A stretch of 64,000 nucleotides of DNA, taken from assembly GCF_000023105.1 (NCBI RefSeq), contig NC_012669.1, forward strand, positions 434,001 through 498,000, given 5' to 3'. Position numbers and translations under genes: made by a program. Shown here one piece after another: positions 17,328-25,863 of the stretch. This stretch comes from Beutenbergia cavernae DSM 12333 (GTDB lineage: Bacteria > Actinomycetota > Actinomycetes > Actinomycetales > Beutenbergiaceae). Below the pieces are notes generated by a model. It was not told the DNA's origin. It did no database searches and worked only from the letters and a program-made list of their open reading frames with translations. Position 1 is the stretch's first letter; the number at the start of each line of letters is the position of its first letter.

Positions 17328-18230
17328 CTACGGCACGAGCTGGACGTCCATCTCGCGCACGGTGGTCTGGTTCAGCACGAGGTCGATGCCCACGATGCGT
17401 CCCCGCTCTACCGTGAACGCGAACACCGCCCGCGCTGCGCCGTCCGAGGCCCACACGGCGCCCCACGCGCCGTCGACGAGCGCCGTCGTCGCGTACGCCG
17501 CGCGCCCGGCGAACGCCTCCGCGACGGCGCCAGCACCGCGCACCTCGGGAGCGAGCTCCGGGGCCCCCTTCGCCGCGTTGACGGTCGCGGCGGCGACGGC
17601 GGCCCGGTCGGCGGTCAGCACGACGTCCGGGTCGAGCAGGGCCAGGAGCCCGGCGAAGTCGCCCTCGCGCGAGGCCGCGAGGAACGCCTCGACCACCTGA
17701 CGCTGGCGGGCCGGGTCCGGTTCGGCGCCGGCGTCGTCGCCGGCCCCACGCACCCGCCGCCGCGCGCGGCTCGCGAGCTGACGGGACGCCGTCGTCGACC
17801 GCCCGACGATCGGCCCGATGTCCTCGAACGGCACGCCGAACAGGTCGTGCAGCACGAACGCCAGCCGTTCCGCGGGTGCGAGCTGGTCCAGGACCACGAG
17901 GAGGGCCGTGCCGACGGCGTCCGCCTGCACGGCCGCGGCCTCCGGGTCGGGCGCGGCGTGGTCGACGGCGTCCGAGCGCTCGGCCTCGAGCGGAGCCTCG
18001 CGGCGCGACGTGCGGGAGCGCAGCATGTCGAGCGAGATCCGCCCGACGACCGTCGTCAGCCACCCCGTGAGGTTGGCGACGTCGCTCGTGTCCGATCTGC
18101 TGAGTCGCAGCCACGCCTCCTGTACGGCATCGTCGGCCTCGGCGGCGGATCCGAGGAGGCGGTACGCGACGGCGCGCAGGTGCGGCCGGTCCTCCTCGAA
18201 GCGTCGGGCCAGTCGTTCCGTGCGGTCCAT
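17328..18230 (-). CDS. ECF sigma factor, SigJ/ECF41-related but lacking ECF41 motifs
   Basis: A 300-residue sigma factor: sigma-2 at about 10 to 75 (VAYRLLGSAAEADDAVQEAW), sigma-4 at about 120 to 170 (ERLAFVLHDLFGVPFEDI), then an NTF2-like domain. Unlike the two other ECF genes here it has neither YVGxWLPEP, DGGG nor NPxKL, so it belongs to a sister group. It is divergent from a glyoxalase-like gene across 84 bp that contain two mirror-image ECF-type promoters, one for each gene. That suggests autoregulation and a direct partner gene. Confidence 0.88.
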   Translation of the reverse strand: MDRTERLARRFEEDRPHLRAVAYRLLGSAAEADDAVQEAWLRLSRSDTSDVANLTGWLTTVVGRISLDMLRSRTSRREAPLEAERSDAVDHAAPDPEAAAVQADAVGTALLVVLDQLAPAERLAFVLHDLFGVPFEDIGPIVGRSTTASRQLASRARRRVRGAGDDAGAEPDPARQRQVVEAFLAASREGDFAGLLALLDPDVVLTADRAAVAAATVNAAKGAPELAPEVRGAGAVAEAFAGRAAYATTALVDGAWGAVWASDGAARAVFAFTVERGRIVGIDLVLNQTTVREMDVQLVP

Positions 18231-18231
18231 C

Positions 18232-18258
18232 GGTCACATCCTCCTCGCGCCGGTCGTC
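18232..18258 (+). promoter_or_regulatory. ECF-type promoter for the glyoxalase-like gene
   Basis: GGTCACA (18232-18238), 16 nt, CGTC (18255-18258). This resembles the ECF41 promoter motif TGTCACA-N16-CGTC as I recall it. Transcription would start near 18265, about 50 nt before the ATG at 18315. Confidence 0.65.
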
Positions 18259-18266
18259 ACCCACAT

Positions 18267-18293
18267 GACGCGTCGCATCATCGGGATGTGACC
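18267..18293 (-). promoter_or_regulatory. ECF-type promoter for the sigma-factor gene
   Basis: On the minus strand GGTCACA (18287-18293), 16 nt, CGTC (18267-18270), the exact mirror of the promoter at 18232-18258. The outer ends form a perfect 11-bp inverted repeat (CGGTCACATCC at 18231-18241 and its complement at 18284-18294). Transcription would start near 18260, giving a leader of about 30 nt. Confidence 0.65.
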
Positions 18294-18314
18294 GCGACCC
18301 TCGAGGTGAGAAGC

Positions 18315-18656
18315 ATGTCGCAGGTGTTCAAGGTGATCACGTACCCCGTCCGGGACCTCTCGGCCGCGAAGGCGTTCTACACGACGCTGCTCGGCACGGA
18401 GCCGTACGCGGACTCGGAGTACTACGTCGGCTACCGGCTCGGCGACCAGGAGATCGGCCTCGACCCGAACGGCCACGCGACCGGGCTCACGGGTCCGATC
18501 GGGTACCACCCGGTCGACGACCTGGAGGCCGCCGTGGAGGCGGCGACGGCGGCCGGGGCGACGCTCGTGAAGCCCATCGCCGAGGTCGGCCCGGGGCGGC
18601 GCATCGCCGCTGTCGCCGACGCCGACGGCAACGTCACGGGGCTCATGCACGGCTGA
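18315..18656 (+). CDS. VOC-family (glyoxalase/bleomycin-resistance fold) protein
   Basis: A 113-residue vicinal-oxygen-chelate fold protein with the two beta-alpha-beta-beta-beta halves: KVITYPVRDLSAAKAFYTTL at the start and IGYHPVDDLEAAVEAATAAG in the middle, ending in DADGNVTGLMHG. Such proteins are dioxygenases, glyoxalases or drug-binding proteins; only one of the usual metal ligands (H in GYHPV) is obvious, so a catalytic role is uncertain. It is controlled from the shared divergent region with the ECF sigma factor and is that factor's most likely target. Confidence 0.85.
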   Translation: MSQVFKVITYPVRDLSAAKAFYTTLLGTEPYADSEYYVGYRLGDQEIGLDPNGHATGLTGPIGYHPVDDLEAAVEAATAAGATLVKPIAEVGPGRRIAAVADADGNVTGLMHG

Positions 18657-18778
18657 GGCCGGGCCTTCCGCGCCGCCCTCGGTTCGCCGAGGCGTCGCGT
18701 CCCGCCGGTTGCCCACGCGGCGATCGGCGGAACGCGGCCTCTCGCGGGCATCCCAGCGGGGCGAACCGTTCGTGCTGC

Positions 18779-18791
18779 TTGCATGGTGCAA
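18779..18791. promoter_or_regulatory. Palindromic operator candidate upstream of MFS gene
   Basis: TTGCATGGTGCAA is a 5+5 palindrome (TTGCA/TGCAA) with a 3-bp centre, about 95 bp before the MFS start. The form is typical of MarR- or TetR-type operators. No matching regulator is adjacent. The rest of 18657-18883 shows nothing else. Confidence 0.45.
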
Positions 18792-18883
18792 CCAAAAGGA
18801 GTACCGTCTCCGGTTGGCCACGTGGCGCCGTCGCCGCGCTCGCAGACCACGCCGCACTCGCGCTCAGACGGAGAGGACGCCGC

Positions 18884-20206
18884 ATGACGACCACCACCCC
18901 ACGCAACGCCCACGCATCGGGGGCGGCGCCGTCGGCGTCCACCGCCGCAGATCAGCACGACCCGACGGCGGGGTCGAGCCCGACGTCCGACGACGGCGGC
19001 CCCTCGCTCCTGAGGCAGCCGCGCGCCGTGTGGGCGGTGGCGTTCGCGGCGGTCGTCGCGTTCATGGGCATCGGTCTCGTGGACCCGATCCTCCCGGCGA
19101 TCGCCAGCGACCTCGACGCGACGCACGCCCAGGTCATGCTCCTGTTCACGAGCTACATGGCCGTGACCGGGGTCGCGATGCTCGTGACTGGCTGGGTGTC
19201 GAGCCGCATCGGGGCCAAGAAGACGCTGCTCGCCGGGCTCGCGATCATCGTCGTGTTCGCCGCGCTGGCCGGAGCCTCCGACTCGATCGGCGCCATCGTC
19301 GGCCTGCGGGCCGGCTGGGGACTCGGGAACGCGCTGTTCATCGCGACGGCGCTCGCGACGATCGTCGGGGCAGCGTCCGGGGGCGTGGCGTCGGCGATCA
19401 TCCTGTACGAGGCGGCGCTCGGCGTCGGCATCGCCACCGGCCCGCTGCTCGGTGGTCTGCTCGGCTCGGTGAGCTGGCGCGGGCCGTTCTTCGGGACCGC
19501 CGTGCTCATGGCGATCGCCTTCGTGGCGATCACCGTGCTGCTTCCCCGCAGCGCCCCGCCCGAGCGGCGGACGTCGCTAGCGGACCCGTTCCGCGCCCTG
19601 CGCTTCCCGGCGCTGCGTGCGCTCGCCGTGACGGCGTTCTTCTACAACATGGGCTTCTTCGCGCTCCTCGCGTACACGCCGCTCGTGCTCGACATGTCCG
19701 CCGGCTCCCTCGGCCTCATCTTCTTCGGCTGGGGTGTGTGCCTGGCGGTCACGTCGGTGCTCGTCGCCCCGTGCCTGCACAGGCGGTTCGGGAGGATCGG
19801 CGTGATCCTGGCGATGTTCGTGGGGCTCGGCGTCGTCCTCGCGGTCATGGCCCTGACGACGACGGCGCCCGCTGCCCTCATCGTGTGCGTGATCCTCGCG
19901 GGTGCGTTCCTCGGCGTCGTCAACACGCTCCTCACGGAGGCCGTGATGGTGGCCGCGCCGGTGGAGCGGGCCGTCGCGTCGGCGGCGTACAGCTTCGTGC
20001 GGTTCTTCGGCGGCGCGCTCGCGCCGTTCCTCGCCGGGTTCCTCGCCGAGGTGAGCGTGGGGCTGCCGTTCTGGATGGGGGCGGCGGCCGTGGTCGTCGC
20101 GTTCGTCGTGCTGCTGACGCAGCGGCGCACGCTGGGGCACGCCGACCGCGACGACGAGCCGGAGATCGCCGAGGCCGAGGCCCTCACCGTCGCCGAGGCC
20201 AGCTGA
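18884..20206 (+). CDS. MFS transporter (drug/sugar efflux type)
   Basis: A 440-residue protein with about 60 soluble N-terminal residues and 12 transmembrane segments. The loop motif GWVSSRIGAKKTLLAGL between segments 2 and 3 is the MFS motif A, and GIATGPLLGGLLGSVSWRGPF is the motif C-like stretch of efflux pumps (DHA1 branch). It is therefore a likely exporter driven by protons. ATG 18884 has GGAGAGGA 6 nt upstream. A palindrome at 18779-18791 may bind its repressor. Confidence 0.88.
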   Translation: MTTTTPRNAHASGAAPSASTAADQHDPTAGSSPTSDDGGPSLLRQPRAVWAVAFAAVVAFMGIGLVDPILPAIASDLDATHAQVMLLFTSYMAVTGVAMLVTGWVSSRIGAKKTLLAGLAIIVVFAALAGASDSIGAIVGLRAGWGLGNALFIATALATIVGAASGGVASAIILYEAALGVGIATGPLLGGLLGSVSWRGPFFGTAVLMAIAFVAITVLLPRSAPPERRTSLADPFRALRFPALRALAVTAFFYNMGFFALLAYTPLVLDMSAGSLGLIFFGWGVCLAVTSVLVAPCLHRRFGRIGVILAMFVGLGVVLAVMALTTTAPAALIVCVILAGAFLGVVNTLLTEAVMVAAPVERAVASAAYSFVRFFGGALAPFLAGFLAEVSVGLPFWMGAAAVVVAFVVLLTQRRTLGHADRDDEPEIAEAEALTVAEAS

Positions 20207-20284
20207 CGCCGTCGGGCGATCAAACGCCGTCGGCTGCCGACGACGGCGAAGCGCGCCTCGTGCAGGTGCGCGAGACTTCCCTGG

Positions 20285-21115
20285 GTGACCGACGAGGCGA
20301 CGGGGCGGCCGGACGTACCGATGATGTGGATCGGCGGGGCGCCGGGGGCGGGGAAGTCGACGATCGCTCGTGCGCTCGCGCACGAGCACGACCTGCCGCT
20401 GCACCCGATCGACCGGTGGACCTACGACCACGTCCAGCGGCTCGGGCCACGTGACTGGCCGCCACCCGACCCGGAGGAACCGGATGCGGCCGCCGAGGTG
20501 TTCGTGGAGAGCAGCAGGGAGCGGCTCGCCCTCGTGCGCGCCGACGTCCGCGCCCGCGACCTCGGCGAGGTTCCGGCCGTCGTCGAGGGACCCCAGCTGT
20601 TCCCGGACGACGCGTCCGGGCTCCGCGACGGCTGGGCGGTGTGGCTCGTGCCGGACGCGGAGCAGACGAGGTCGGCGCGGGAGCGCCGCCTCGCCGCCGT
20701 CGAGGACCCGGGAGGTCGGGCGCGTCTCGCCGGGTACCTGGCGCGCGACGCCGTCCTGGCGCGCCGGGTGCGGGAGGGCGCGGTGGTCGCGGGGCGGCCC
20801 GTGGTGGAGGTGGGCGCGGACCCCGACTGGGTGGCCGTTCGGCGCGCCGCCGAGGCGGCTCTGGCTCCTGCGCTCGGCGCGGCGTCGCGCCTCGAACCGG
20901 GCGCGCGTCTCGCCGAGCAGCGGCGGTTCGAGAACCGGGCGGCGGCCAGGCAGATCCGGCTCTGGGTCGAGACCGAGCGGCTGGACGCGCGACCGGAGTT
21001 CCCGTTCGCGTGCGAGTGCGGGCGATCGCGATGCGCCGCCACCTGGCCGGCGACGGTCGGCGCGTACGAGGCGACGGCGAGCGACGGTCCGGTCGTCACG
21101 GCCGAGCACCGGTAG
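20285..21115 (+). CDS. P-loop kinase-like protein with C-terminal CECG domain
   Basis: A 276-residue protein. Walker A is GGAPGAGKST at residues 17 to 26, followed by RALAHEHDLPLHPIDRWTYD, like small-molecule and nucleoside kinases. From about residue 210 it joins a second module, EQRRFENRAAARQIRLWVE then FACECGRSRCAATWP, where four Cys (C-E-C-G...C) look like a metal-binding knuckle found as a separate small protein in actinobacteria. The substrate is unknown. GTG 20285 starts 78 bp after the MFS gene on the same strand. Confidence 0.7.
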   Translation: MTDEATGRPDVPMMWIGGAPGAGKSTIARALAHEHDLPLHPIDRWTYDHVQRLGPRDWPPPDPEEPDAAAEVFVESSRERLALVRADVRARDLGEVPAVVEGPQLFPDDASGLRDGWAVWLVPDAEQTRSARERRLAAVEDPGGRARLAGYLARDAVLARRVREGAVVAGRPVVEVGADPDWVAVRRAAEAALAPALGAASRLEPGARLAEQRRFENRAAARQIRLWVETERLDARPEFPFACECGRSRCAATWPATVGAYEATASDGPVVTAEHR

Positions 21116-21284
21116 CGGCTGACGTCGTCGACGGCGAGCGCTACCTCCAGGTCGAACGGGAACAGCAGCTGAGCGGAAGGCACCAAGGAGAGATCGATCC
21201 GATCCGACGCGTCAGCACCTCGGCGCACCCGTGCGTCCGGACCAGCCCGAGGGCGGGTACCGCGGGATGGCTAGGGTGGCCGCC

Positions 21285-22295
21285 ATGGCAGCGCTGCGAG
21301 TCCTCTTCATCGGCGGCAACGGCACGATCAGCGCGGCGTCGAGCCGACTGGCGATCGAACGGGGTCACGACCTCACGCTCCTCAACCGGGGCGTCTCGGC
21401 GGCGTCGGACACCCCGGACGCCCGGCCCCCGATCGAGGGCGCAAGGTCGCTGGTCGGAGACGCCGGGGATCCGGACTCGATCCGGGCCGCCGTCGCCGGC
21501 CAGGAGTGGGACGTCGTCGTGAACTTCCGCTCGTTCTCGCCCGAGCAGGCGGCGGCCGACGTCGAGATCTTCGACGGCGTCGTCGGCCAGTACGTCTACA
21601 TCTCCTCGGCCTCGGCCTACGCCAAGCCGGTGGAGCACCTGCCGATCACCGAGTCGACGCCGTTGAAGAACCCGTTCTGGCAGTACTCGCGGAACAAGAT
21701 CGCCAGCGAGGAGGTGCTGGTGCGGGCCTGGCGCGAGCGCGACTTCCCGGCGACCATCGTCCGCCCCAGCCACACCTACGACGAGCGCAGCATCCCGATC
21801 CCGGGACGCTGGACGGCGATCGACCGACTGCGCCGCGGAGCGCCGGTGCCGGTGGTCGGCGACGGTACCTCGCTGTGGACGCTGACCCACACGCGCGACT
21901 TCGCCGTCGCGTTCGTCGGGCTGCTGGGCGACCGCCGCGCGGTCGGGGACACCTTCCACATCACCTCCGACGAGTCACTCACCTGGGCGCAGATCACGCG
22001 GATCCTGGCCCGTGCCGCCGGCGCGGACGAGCCGGAGCTCATCCCCATCCCGGGACGGGCCATCGGGACCGAGCTGCAGGACGAGCTCGACGGGCTGGTC
22101 GGGGACAAGGTGCACTCGGTGGTCTTCGACAACAGCAAGGTCAAGGCGCTGGTGCCCGAGTACACGGCCACCACCCGGTACTGGCAGGGCGCCGCCGAGG
22201 TCCTCGCCTGGTACGACGCCGACGAGCGCCGCCGCGTGGTCGATCCCGACGTCGACGCCGCGCTGGACCGGCTCATCACCCGCTTCGGGTCGTAG
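21285..22295 (+). CDS. NAD-dependent epimerase/dehydratase (extended SDR)
   Basis: A 336-residue Rossmann protein. The dinucleotide motif is FIGGNGTISAA near residue 7, and YVYISSASAYAKP followed by YSRNKIASE supplies the Ser and the YxxxK pair of the short-chain dehydrogenase active site. The first glycine motif GGNGTIS is typical of the branch related to plant CSP41 and reductase-like proteins. Substrate unknown, probably a nucleotide sugar or similar. TAGGGT (21272-21277) ends 7 nt before ATG 21285, so I start there and expect a leaderless mRNA. Confidence 0.82.
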   Translation: MAALRVLFIGGNGTISAASSRLAIERGHDLTLLNRGVSAASDTPDARPPIEGARSLVGDAGDPDSIRAAVAGQEWDVVVNFRSFSPEQAAADVEIFDGVVGQYVYISSASAYAKPVEHLPITESTPLKNPFWQYSRNKIASEEVLVRAWRERDFPATIVRPSHTYDERSIPIPGRWTAIDRLRRGAPVPVVGDGTSLWTLTHTRDFAVAFVGLLGDRRAVGDTFHITSDESLTWAQITRILARAAGADEPELIPIPGRAIGTELQDELDGLVGDKVHSVVFDNSKVKALVPEYTATTRYWQGAAEVLAWYDADERRRVVDPDVDAALDRLITRFGS

Positions 22296-22326
22296 CTGTG
22301 CGCAGGGGGAGTCTGAACCGGACCGT

Positions 22327-22983
22327 TTAGTCCGCTCTCACGCGCCTGGTGTCGTAGGCCCACATCGCGATCTCGACGCGGTTGCGGGCGCCGAGCTTGG
22401 TCATCAACGACGCGACGTGGGTCTTGACCGTACTGAGGCCGACGAAGAGCTCGGTGGCGATCTCGGCGTTGGTCCGGCCCCGTGCCACCAGCGCGAGCAC
22501 CTCCTCCTCGCGCCCGGTGAGAGGGTCGATGGGCTGGACCGGTACCGCCGGCGCCTGGTCGGCGAAGGTCGCCAGCAGCCGTCGGGTGACGTTGGGGGCG
22601 ATCAGCGCGTCCCCCTCGGCCGCGGCGTGGATGGCCCGCACGAGGAGCTCCGGCCCGGCGTCCTTCAGGAGGAAGCCGCGGGCGCCCGCGCGTAGGGCGC
22701 CGAGGACGTACTCATCGAGGTCGAAGGTGGTGATCACGACGACCGCCATCGGGTCCGTCACGCCTGGCCCGGCCAGCCGCCGCGTCACCTCGACGCCGTC
22801 GAGCCCGGGCATCCGGATGTCGACGAGGAGGACATCGGGACGCAGTCGGGTCGCCAGCTCGAGCGCTGCGAGCCCGTCCTCTGCCTCACCCACGACCTCG
22901 AGGTCGGGTTGCGCGCCGAGGATCATCACCAGCCCGGCCCGGACCAGGTCCTGGTCGTCGGCTACGACCACACGGATGCTCAT
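22327..22983 (-). CDS. LuxR-family two-component response regulator
   Basis: A 218-residue NarL-type regulator: receiver domain with acidic pocket D9-D10 and phosphoacceptor D55, K107 in FLLKD, and a C-terminal LuxR helix-turn-helix at about 150 to 212 (LTGREEEVLALVARGRTNAE). Its ATG overlaps the stop of the sensor kinase gene by 4 bases. It should bind promoters when phosphorylated by that kinase. Targets are not visible, although the DUF6326 gene lies just upstream of the kinase in the opposite direction. Confidence 0.93.
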   Translation of the reverse strand: MSIRVVVADDQDLVRAGLVMILGAQPDLEVVGEAEDGLAALELATRLRPDVLLVDIRMPGLDGVEVTRRLAGPGVTDPMAVVVITTFDLDEYVLGALRAGARGFLLKDAGPELLVRAIHAAAEGDALIAPNVTRRLLATFADQAPAVPVQPIDPLTGREEEVLALVARGRTNAEIATELFVGLSTVKTHVASLMTKLGARNRVEIAMWAYDTRRVRAD

Positions 22984-24119
22984 GTCAGCACCTCGACCGG
23001 CAGCACGGCCTCGACCACCCAGCCACCATCGGGCCCCGGCCCCGCGGAGAGCGAGCCGCCGAGGAGCAGGACGCGTTCGGCCATGCCCAGCAGGCCGAAT
23101 CCAGGCTCCGGGGCTGGGCCCGGCTCCGTCTGTCCATCGTCGCTGACACGTAGCCTGACGGCGTCGCCCTCCTGCCGTACGACGATCCCGACGCGGGTCG
23201 CGCTCCGGGCGTGCCGGACGGCGTTGGTCAGCGACTCCTGCGCGAGCCGGTAGAGCGCGGCGTCCACGGGTCGTGCCAGCCGAGTCAACGAGCTGTCCAG
23301 CGAGACCTCGACCGTGGGCGTCGTGTCGGCGCGCGCCAGAGCAGGCAGGTCCGCGACACCCAGCGGCGGTGAGTAGGCGACGGCTTCCTCCTCGCGCAGC
23401 ACCCGCACCATGGATCTCATCTCCGCCAGGGTTTGCGACGCTTCAGACTCGATGGCGGCCAGGACCTCGGCAGCCTTCTCAGGCTGGGCGCCGGCGACCA
23501 CGCCACCGGCCTGTGCCTGCACCGCGATGGCCGAGACGTGGTGGGCCACGGTGTCGTGCAGCTCACGCGCCAGCGCCACCCGTTCCTGATTGCGGATCTC
23601 GCGCTGTTGGCGATGCAGGAGGTCCGCGCGATAGCGGAACACCGCTGCGAGGGCGACGAACAACAACAAGAGGACGATCCCGCCGAAAACGTCGACCCAG
23701 CCCGCGGAGGTTGCGTACATCCCCAGCGCGACGACGACTGTCACGAACGCCGTCCCCACGACCATCTCCCGTCCCGAGCCCCACCGCACCAGTGAGTAGA
23801 GCAGGATCAGGACGGCCATCATGGCGTACAGGCCGAGCTCCCCGGCGTCTGCAGTCAGCTGGAGGACCGAGAGCAGCCCGGCGACGCCCCACCCGACCAG
23901 GGCGGCCACCAGGGGGCGGCGCCGCCGCCAGAGCAGGGCAGGTATCAGCGCCAGGGCGAGCACCATCACCAGGGGTCGCCAGGCCAAGCCCGGCCGGACA
24001 AGGCCCTCGACCAAGGCAGCGGCCGCGAAGACGCCCACGAGCAGCCAGTCGAGACGACCAACGGGCGGGACGTCAGCAGGCCGCGGCTCGTGCCAGATGG
24101 AGCGCCGAACGGTGACCAC
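22980..24119 (-). CDS. Sensor histidine kinase (HisKA_3 type)
   Basis: A 379-residue membrane kinase. Residues about 20 to 165 hold five or six transmembrane segments without a large external domain, so it may sense the membrane or a lipid-soluble signal. The phosphoacceptor is H188 in RELHDTVAHHVSAIAVQAQ, and the HATPase domain (ALYRLAQESLTNAVRHARSA, DDG, GFGLLGMAERV) is complete. GTG 24119 lies 6 nt from TAGGCT on this strand, suggesting a leaderless mRNA. Confidence 0.92.
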   Translation of the reverse strand: MVTVRRSIWHEPRPADVPPVGRLDWLLVGVFAAAALVEGLVRPGLAWRPLVMVLALALIPALLWRRRRPLVAALVGWGVAGLLSVLQLTADAGELGLYAMMAVLILLYSLVRWGSGREMVVGTAFVTVVVALGMYATSAGWVDVFGGIVLLLLFVALAAVFRYRADLLHRQQREIRNQERVALARELHDTVAHHVSAIAVQAQAGGVVAGAQPEKAAEVLAAIESEASQTLAEMRSMVRVLREEEAVAYSPPLGVADLPALARADTTPTVEVSLDSSLTRLARPVDAALYRLAQESLTNAVRHARSATRVGIVVRQEGDAVRLRVSDDGQTEPGPAPEPGFGLLGMAERVLLLGGSLSAGPGPDGGWVVEAVLPVEVLT

Positions 24120-24278
24120 GAATCCAGCCTAGGGATCGGCGCGTCCTGGCGTACCGGCCGAAAGCACGAGAGAGAGATCCTGCCATCGGCCAGGCGAACT
24201 GCAGCCTCCGGGCGGACGAGCTCGCCGCCGCGCTCGTCGATCGTGGACCTACCGATCGTCACCACAGCAACGGAGCCC

Positions 24279-24770
24279 ATGATGAGAACACGTCAACCCA
24301 CCATCACACTGGACGACCAGCCGATCCCGGTGAGAGCCAAGCTCGCCGCAGCGTGGACAAGCCTCATGTTCCTGTACGCCTACGTGGACATTCTCAACTT
24401 CTTCACGCCCGGCGTCGTCGACGACATCCTCGCCGGCAGGGTCTTCGAGTTCGCCCTCTCCCAGACCTTTTCGACGACGGCGCTGGCCCTCATGGCCATC
24501 CCGATCCTCATGGTCGTGCTGTCGATGACACTGCCCGCCAGGGTGAACCGGATCACGAACCTCGTCGTGGCTTCGCTCTACGTCCCCGTCACGGCATTCA
24601 ACGCGGTGGGCGAGTCCTGGCTGTACTTCTACGGCCTCGGCATCGCGCTGGAACTGATCCTTCTCGCCCTGATCCTGCGGTACGCCTGGACCTGGCCGCG
24701 CACCGCATCGTCGGCGACCATGGTGACCAGCCCGGACCGTGACACCGTTCGCGCTCCGCAGCAAGCCTGA
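24279..24770 (+). CDS. DUF6326-like membrane protein
   Basis: A 163-residue protein with four transmembrane segments and a short polar tail. The first segment region (WTSLMFLYAYVDILNFFTPG) and VVASLYVPVTAFNAVGESW match my memory of the DUF6326 family, whose function is unknown. It is divergent from the sensor kinase across 159 bp and may be controlled by that two-component system. Two ATGs are adjacent at 24279 and 24282. Confidence 0.7.
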   Translation: MMRTRQPTITLDDQPIPVRAKLAAAWTSLMFLYAYVDILNFFTPGVVDDILAGRVFEFALSQTFSTTALALMAIPILMVVLSMTLPARVNRITNLVVASLYVPVTAFNAVGESWLYFYGLGIALELILLALILRYAWTWPRTASSATMVTSPDRDTVRAPQQA

Positions 24771-24942
24771 GCCCAAGAGCAGTCTCCGTGGAACCGATCA
24801 CGGTGCAGACCGGTCCCACGAGGATCTTCGCTGCGCGCGATCGGTGCTCCGGCCACTCGCCCCCGCGATCGCCGTGGCACCTGCCCATTTGTGCTCACCG
24901 CAGCGGGCGAGTCGACTGCCCGCTAGCCGCATGATGCCAACG

Positions 24943-24972
24943 AAAAGCCCCGGATCCCTAGGGATTCGGGGC
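24943..24972 (-). terminator. Intrinsic terminator after tRNA-Ser(GCT)
   Basis: On the minus strand GCCCCGAATCCC pairs with GGGATCCGGGGC around a 2-nt turn and is followed by TTTT. It lies 8 nt past the 3' end of the tRNA, exactly where a tRNA terminator is expected. Confidence 0.9.
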
Positions 24973-24979
24973 CTCGTGG

Positions 24980-25068
24980 CGGAGACGGTGGGATTTGAAC
25001 CCACGGGAGGATTGCTCCTCCACGGCCTTAGCAGGGCCGCGCACTAGACCTGACTATGCGACGTCTCC
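24980..25068 (-). tRNA. tRNA-Ser(GCT)
   Basis: 89 nt. Acceptor GGAGACG/CGTCTCC, discriminator G, anticodon GCT (complement of 25030-25032) in loop CTGCTAA, long variable arm, and T arm GTGGGTTCAAATCCCAC. CCA is not encoded. Confidence 0.97.
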
Positions 25069-25193
25069 AAGGGGACCGGCCGAGGCCGAGTCCCGTGCAG
25101 GGTACCTGCCCGGCGAGCGCGACAGCAAAGCCGCCACCGGCGCTGCTCCGTGGCGACGGTTGGCGCGAGCCAGCTGGGGCTGAACGCCCGGTG

Positions 25194-25853
25194 TCACCGC
25201 GCGAACTGCGGCCAGCTGTCGCGAACCCCGGCGTCGAGCGTGCCCAGCGTGCCGGCCGCGTTCCTCAGCTCCCACTGCAGCGTGATGACCGCCGTGGTGA
25301 GGGCGACAGCGGCCGTCGCGACCGCTGCGATGAGCGGCGCGATCGTGAACGAGGTCGCGATGCCCGCGATGAGGGCGACCAGCGTGGCGACGAGGCCCAT
25401 CTGGAAGACGCTGACGCCGAGCCAGGCGTCGGAGAGGGCATCGTAGATCTCGAGCGCGATCGGGTCGATGACGTCGCCGATCGCGTCGAGCTGGATCGGG
25501 ATCAGGCGGCCGTAGGCCTCAGCCGCTTCGCCCGTCCAGTTGCCGCCGCGCAGCAGGTCGCTGGACTCCACGAGCGTGCGGAGCTCTGAGACCGGCCCGC
25601 CGACCCCGGACGCCCACCCGTTCGCCGCCCGGTCGATGTCCGCGGGATTCCCGAACGCGATGCTGATCTCCTCCAGCCAGTCGATGACTTGCCGCACGAG
25701 CGTGTCGAGGTAGTCGAGCGCCTCCGCGATCAGCATGCCGCCGACGATGTCCGTCGGCGAGGAGAGGTCGATCCCGTCGACGACCCGCTGCCGAGCGGCG
25801 GCGATCTCCCGCTCCACGTTCCGGATGAGCTCGATGACGGCGTCGATGTTCAT
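25194..25853 (-). CDS. WXG100-like protein with C-terminal membrane hairpin
   Basis: A 219-residue protein. The N-terminal 150 residues are helical, with a central GNWTGEAAEAYGRL, the W-x-G turn of the WXG100/ESX superfamily. Residues about 155 to 205 are strongly hydrophobic (VFQMGLVATLVALIAGIATS and IAPLIAAVATAAVALTTAVI), enough for two transmembrane helices. It looks like a type VII secretion substrate or pore partner. ATG 25853 has GAGGGGG upstream. It ends a three-gene set with the EspC-like and YbaB-like genes (gaps of 10 and 11 bp). No secretion ATPase is in the window. Confidence 0.65.
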   Translation of the reverse strand: MNIDAVIELIRNVEREIAAARQRVVDGIDLSSPTDIVGGMLIAEALDYLDTLVRQVIDWLEEISIAFGNPADIDRAANGWASGVGGPVSELRTLVESSDLLRGGNWTGEAAEAYGRLIPIQLDAIGDVIDPIALEIYDALSDAWLGVSVFQMGLVATLVALIAGIATSFTIAPLIAAVATAAVALTTAVITLQWELRNAAGTLGTLDAGVRDSWPQFAR

Positions 25854-25863
25854 GTCTGCCCCC

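Noticed and set aside
18738-18746. An additional copy of the 22-bp repeat (CCTCTCGCG)
   Set aside because: Single 9-bp match with no second copy at 22 bp; expected by chance in GC-rich DNA.
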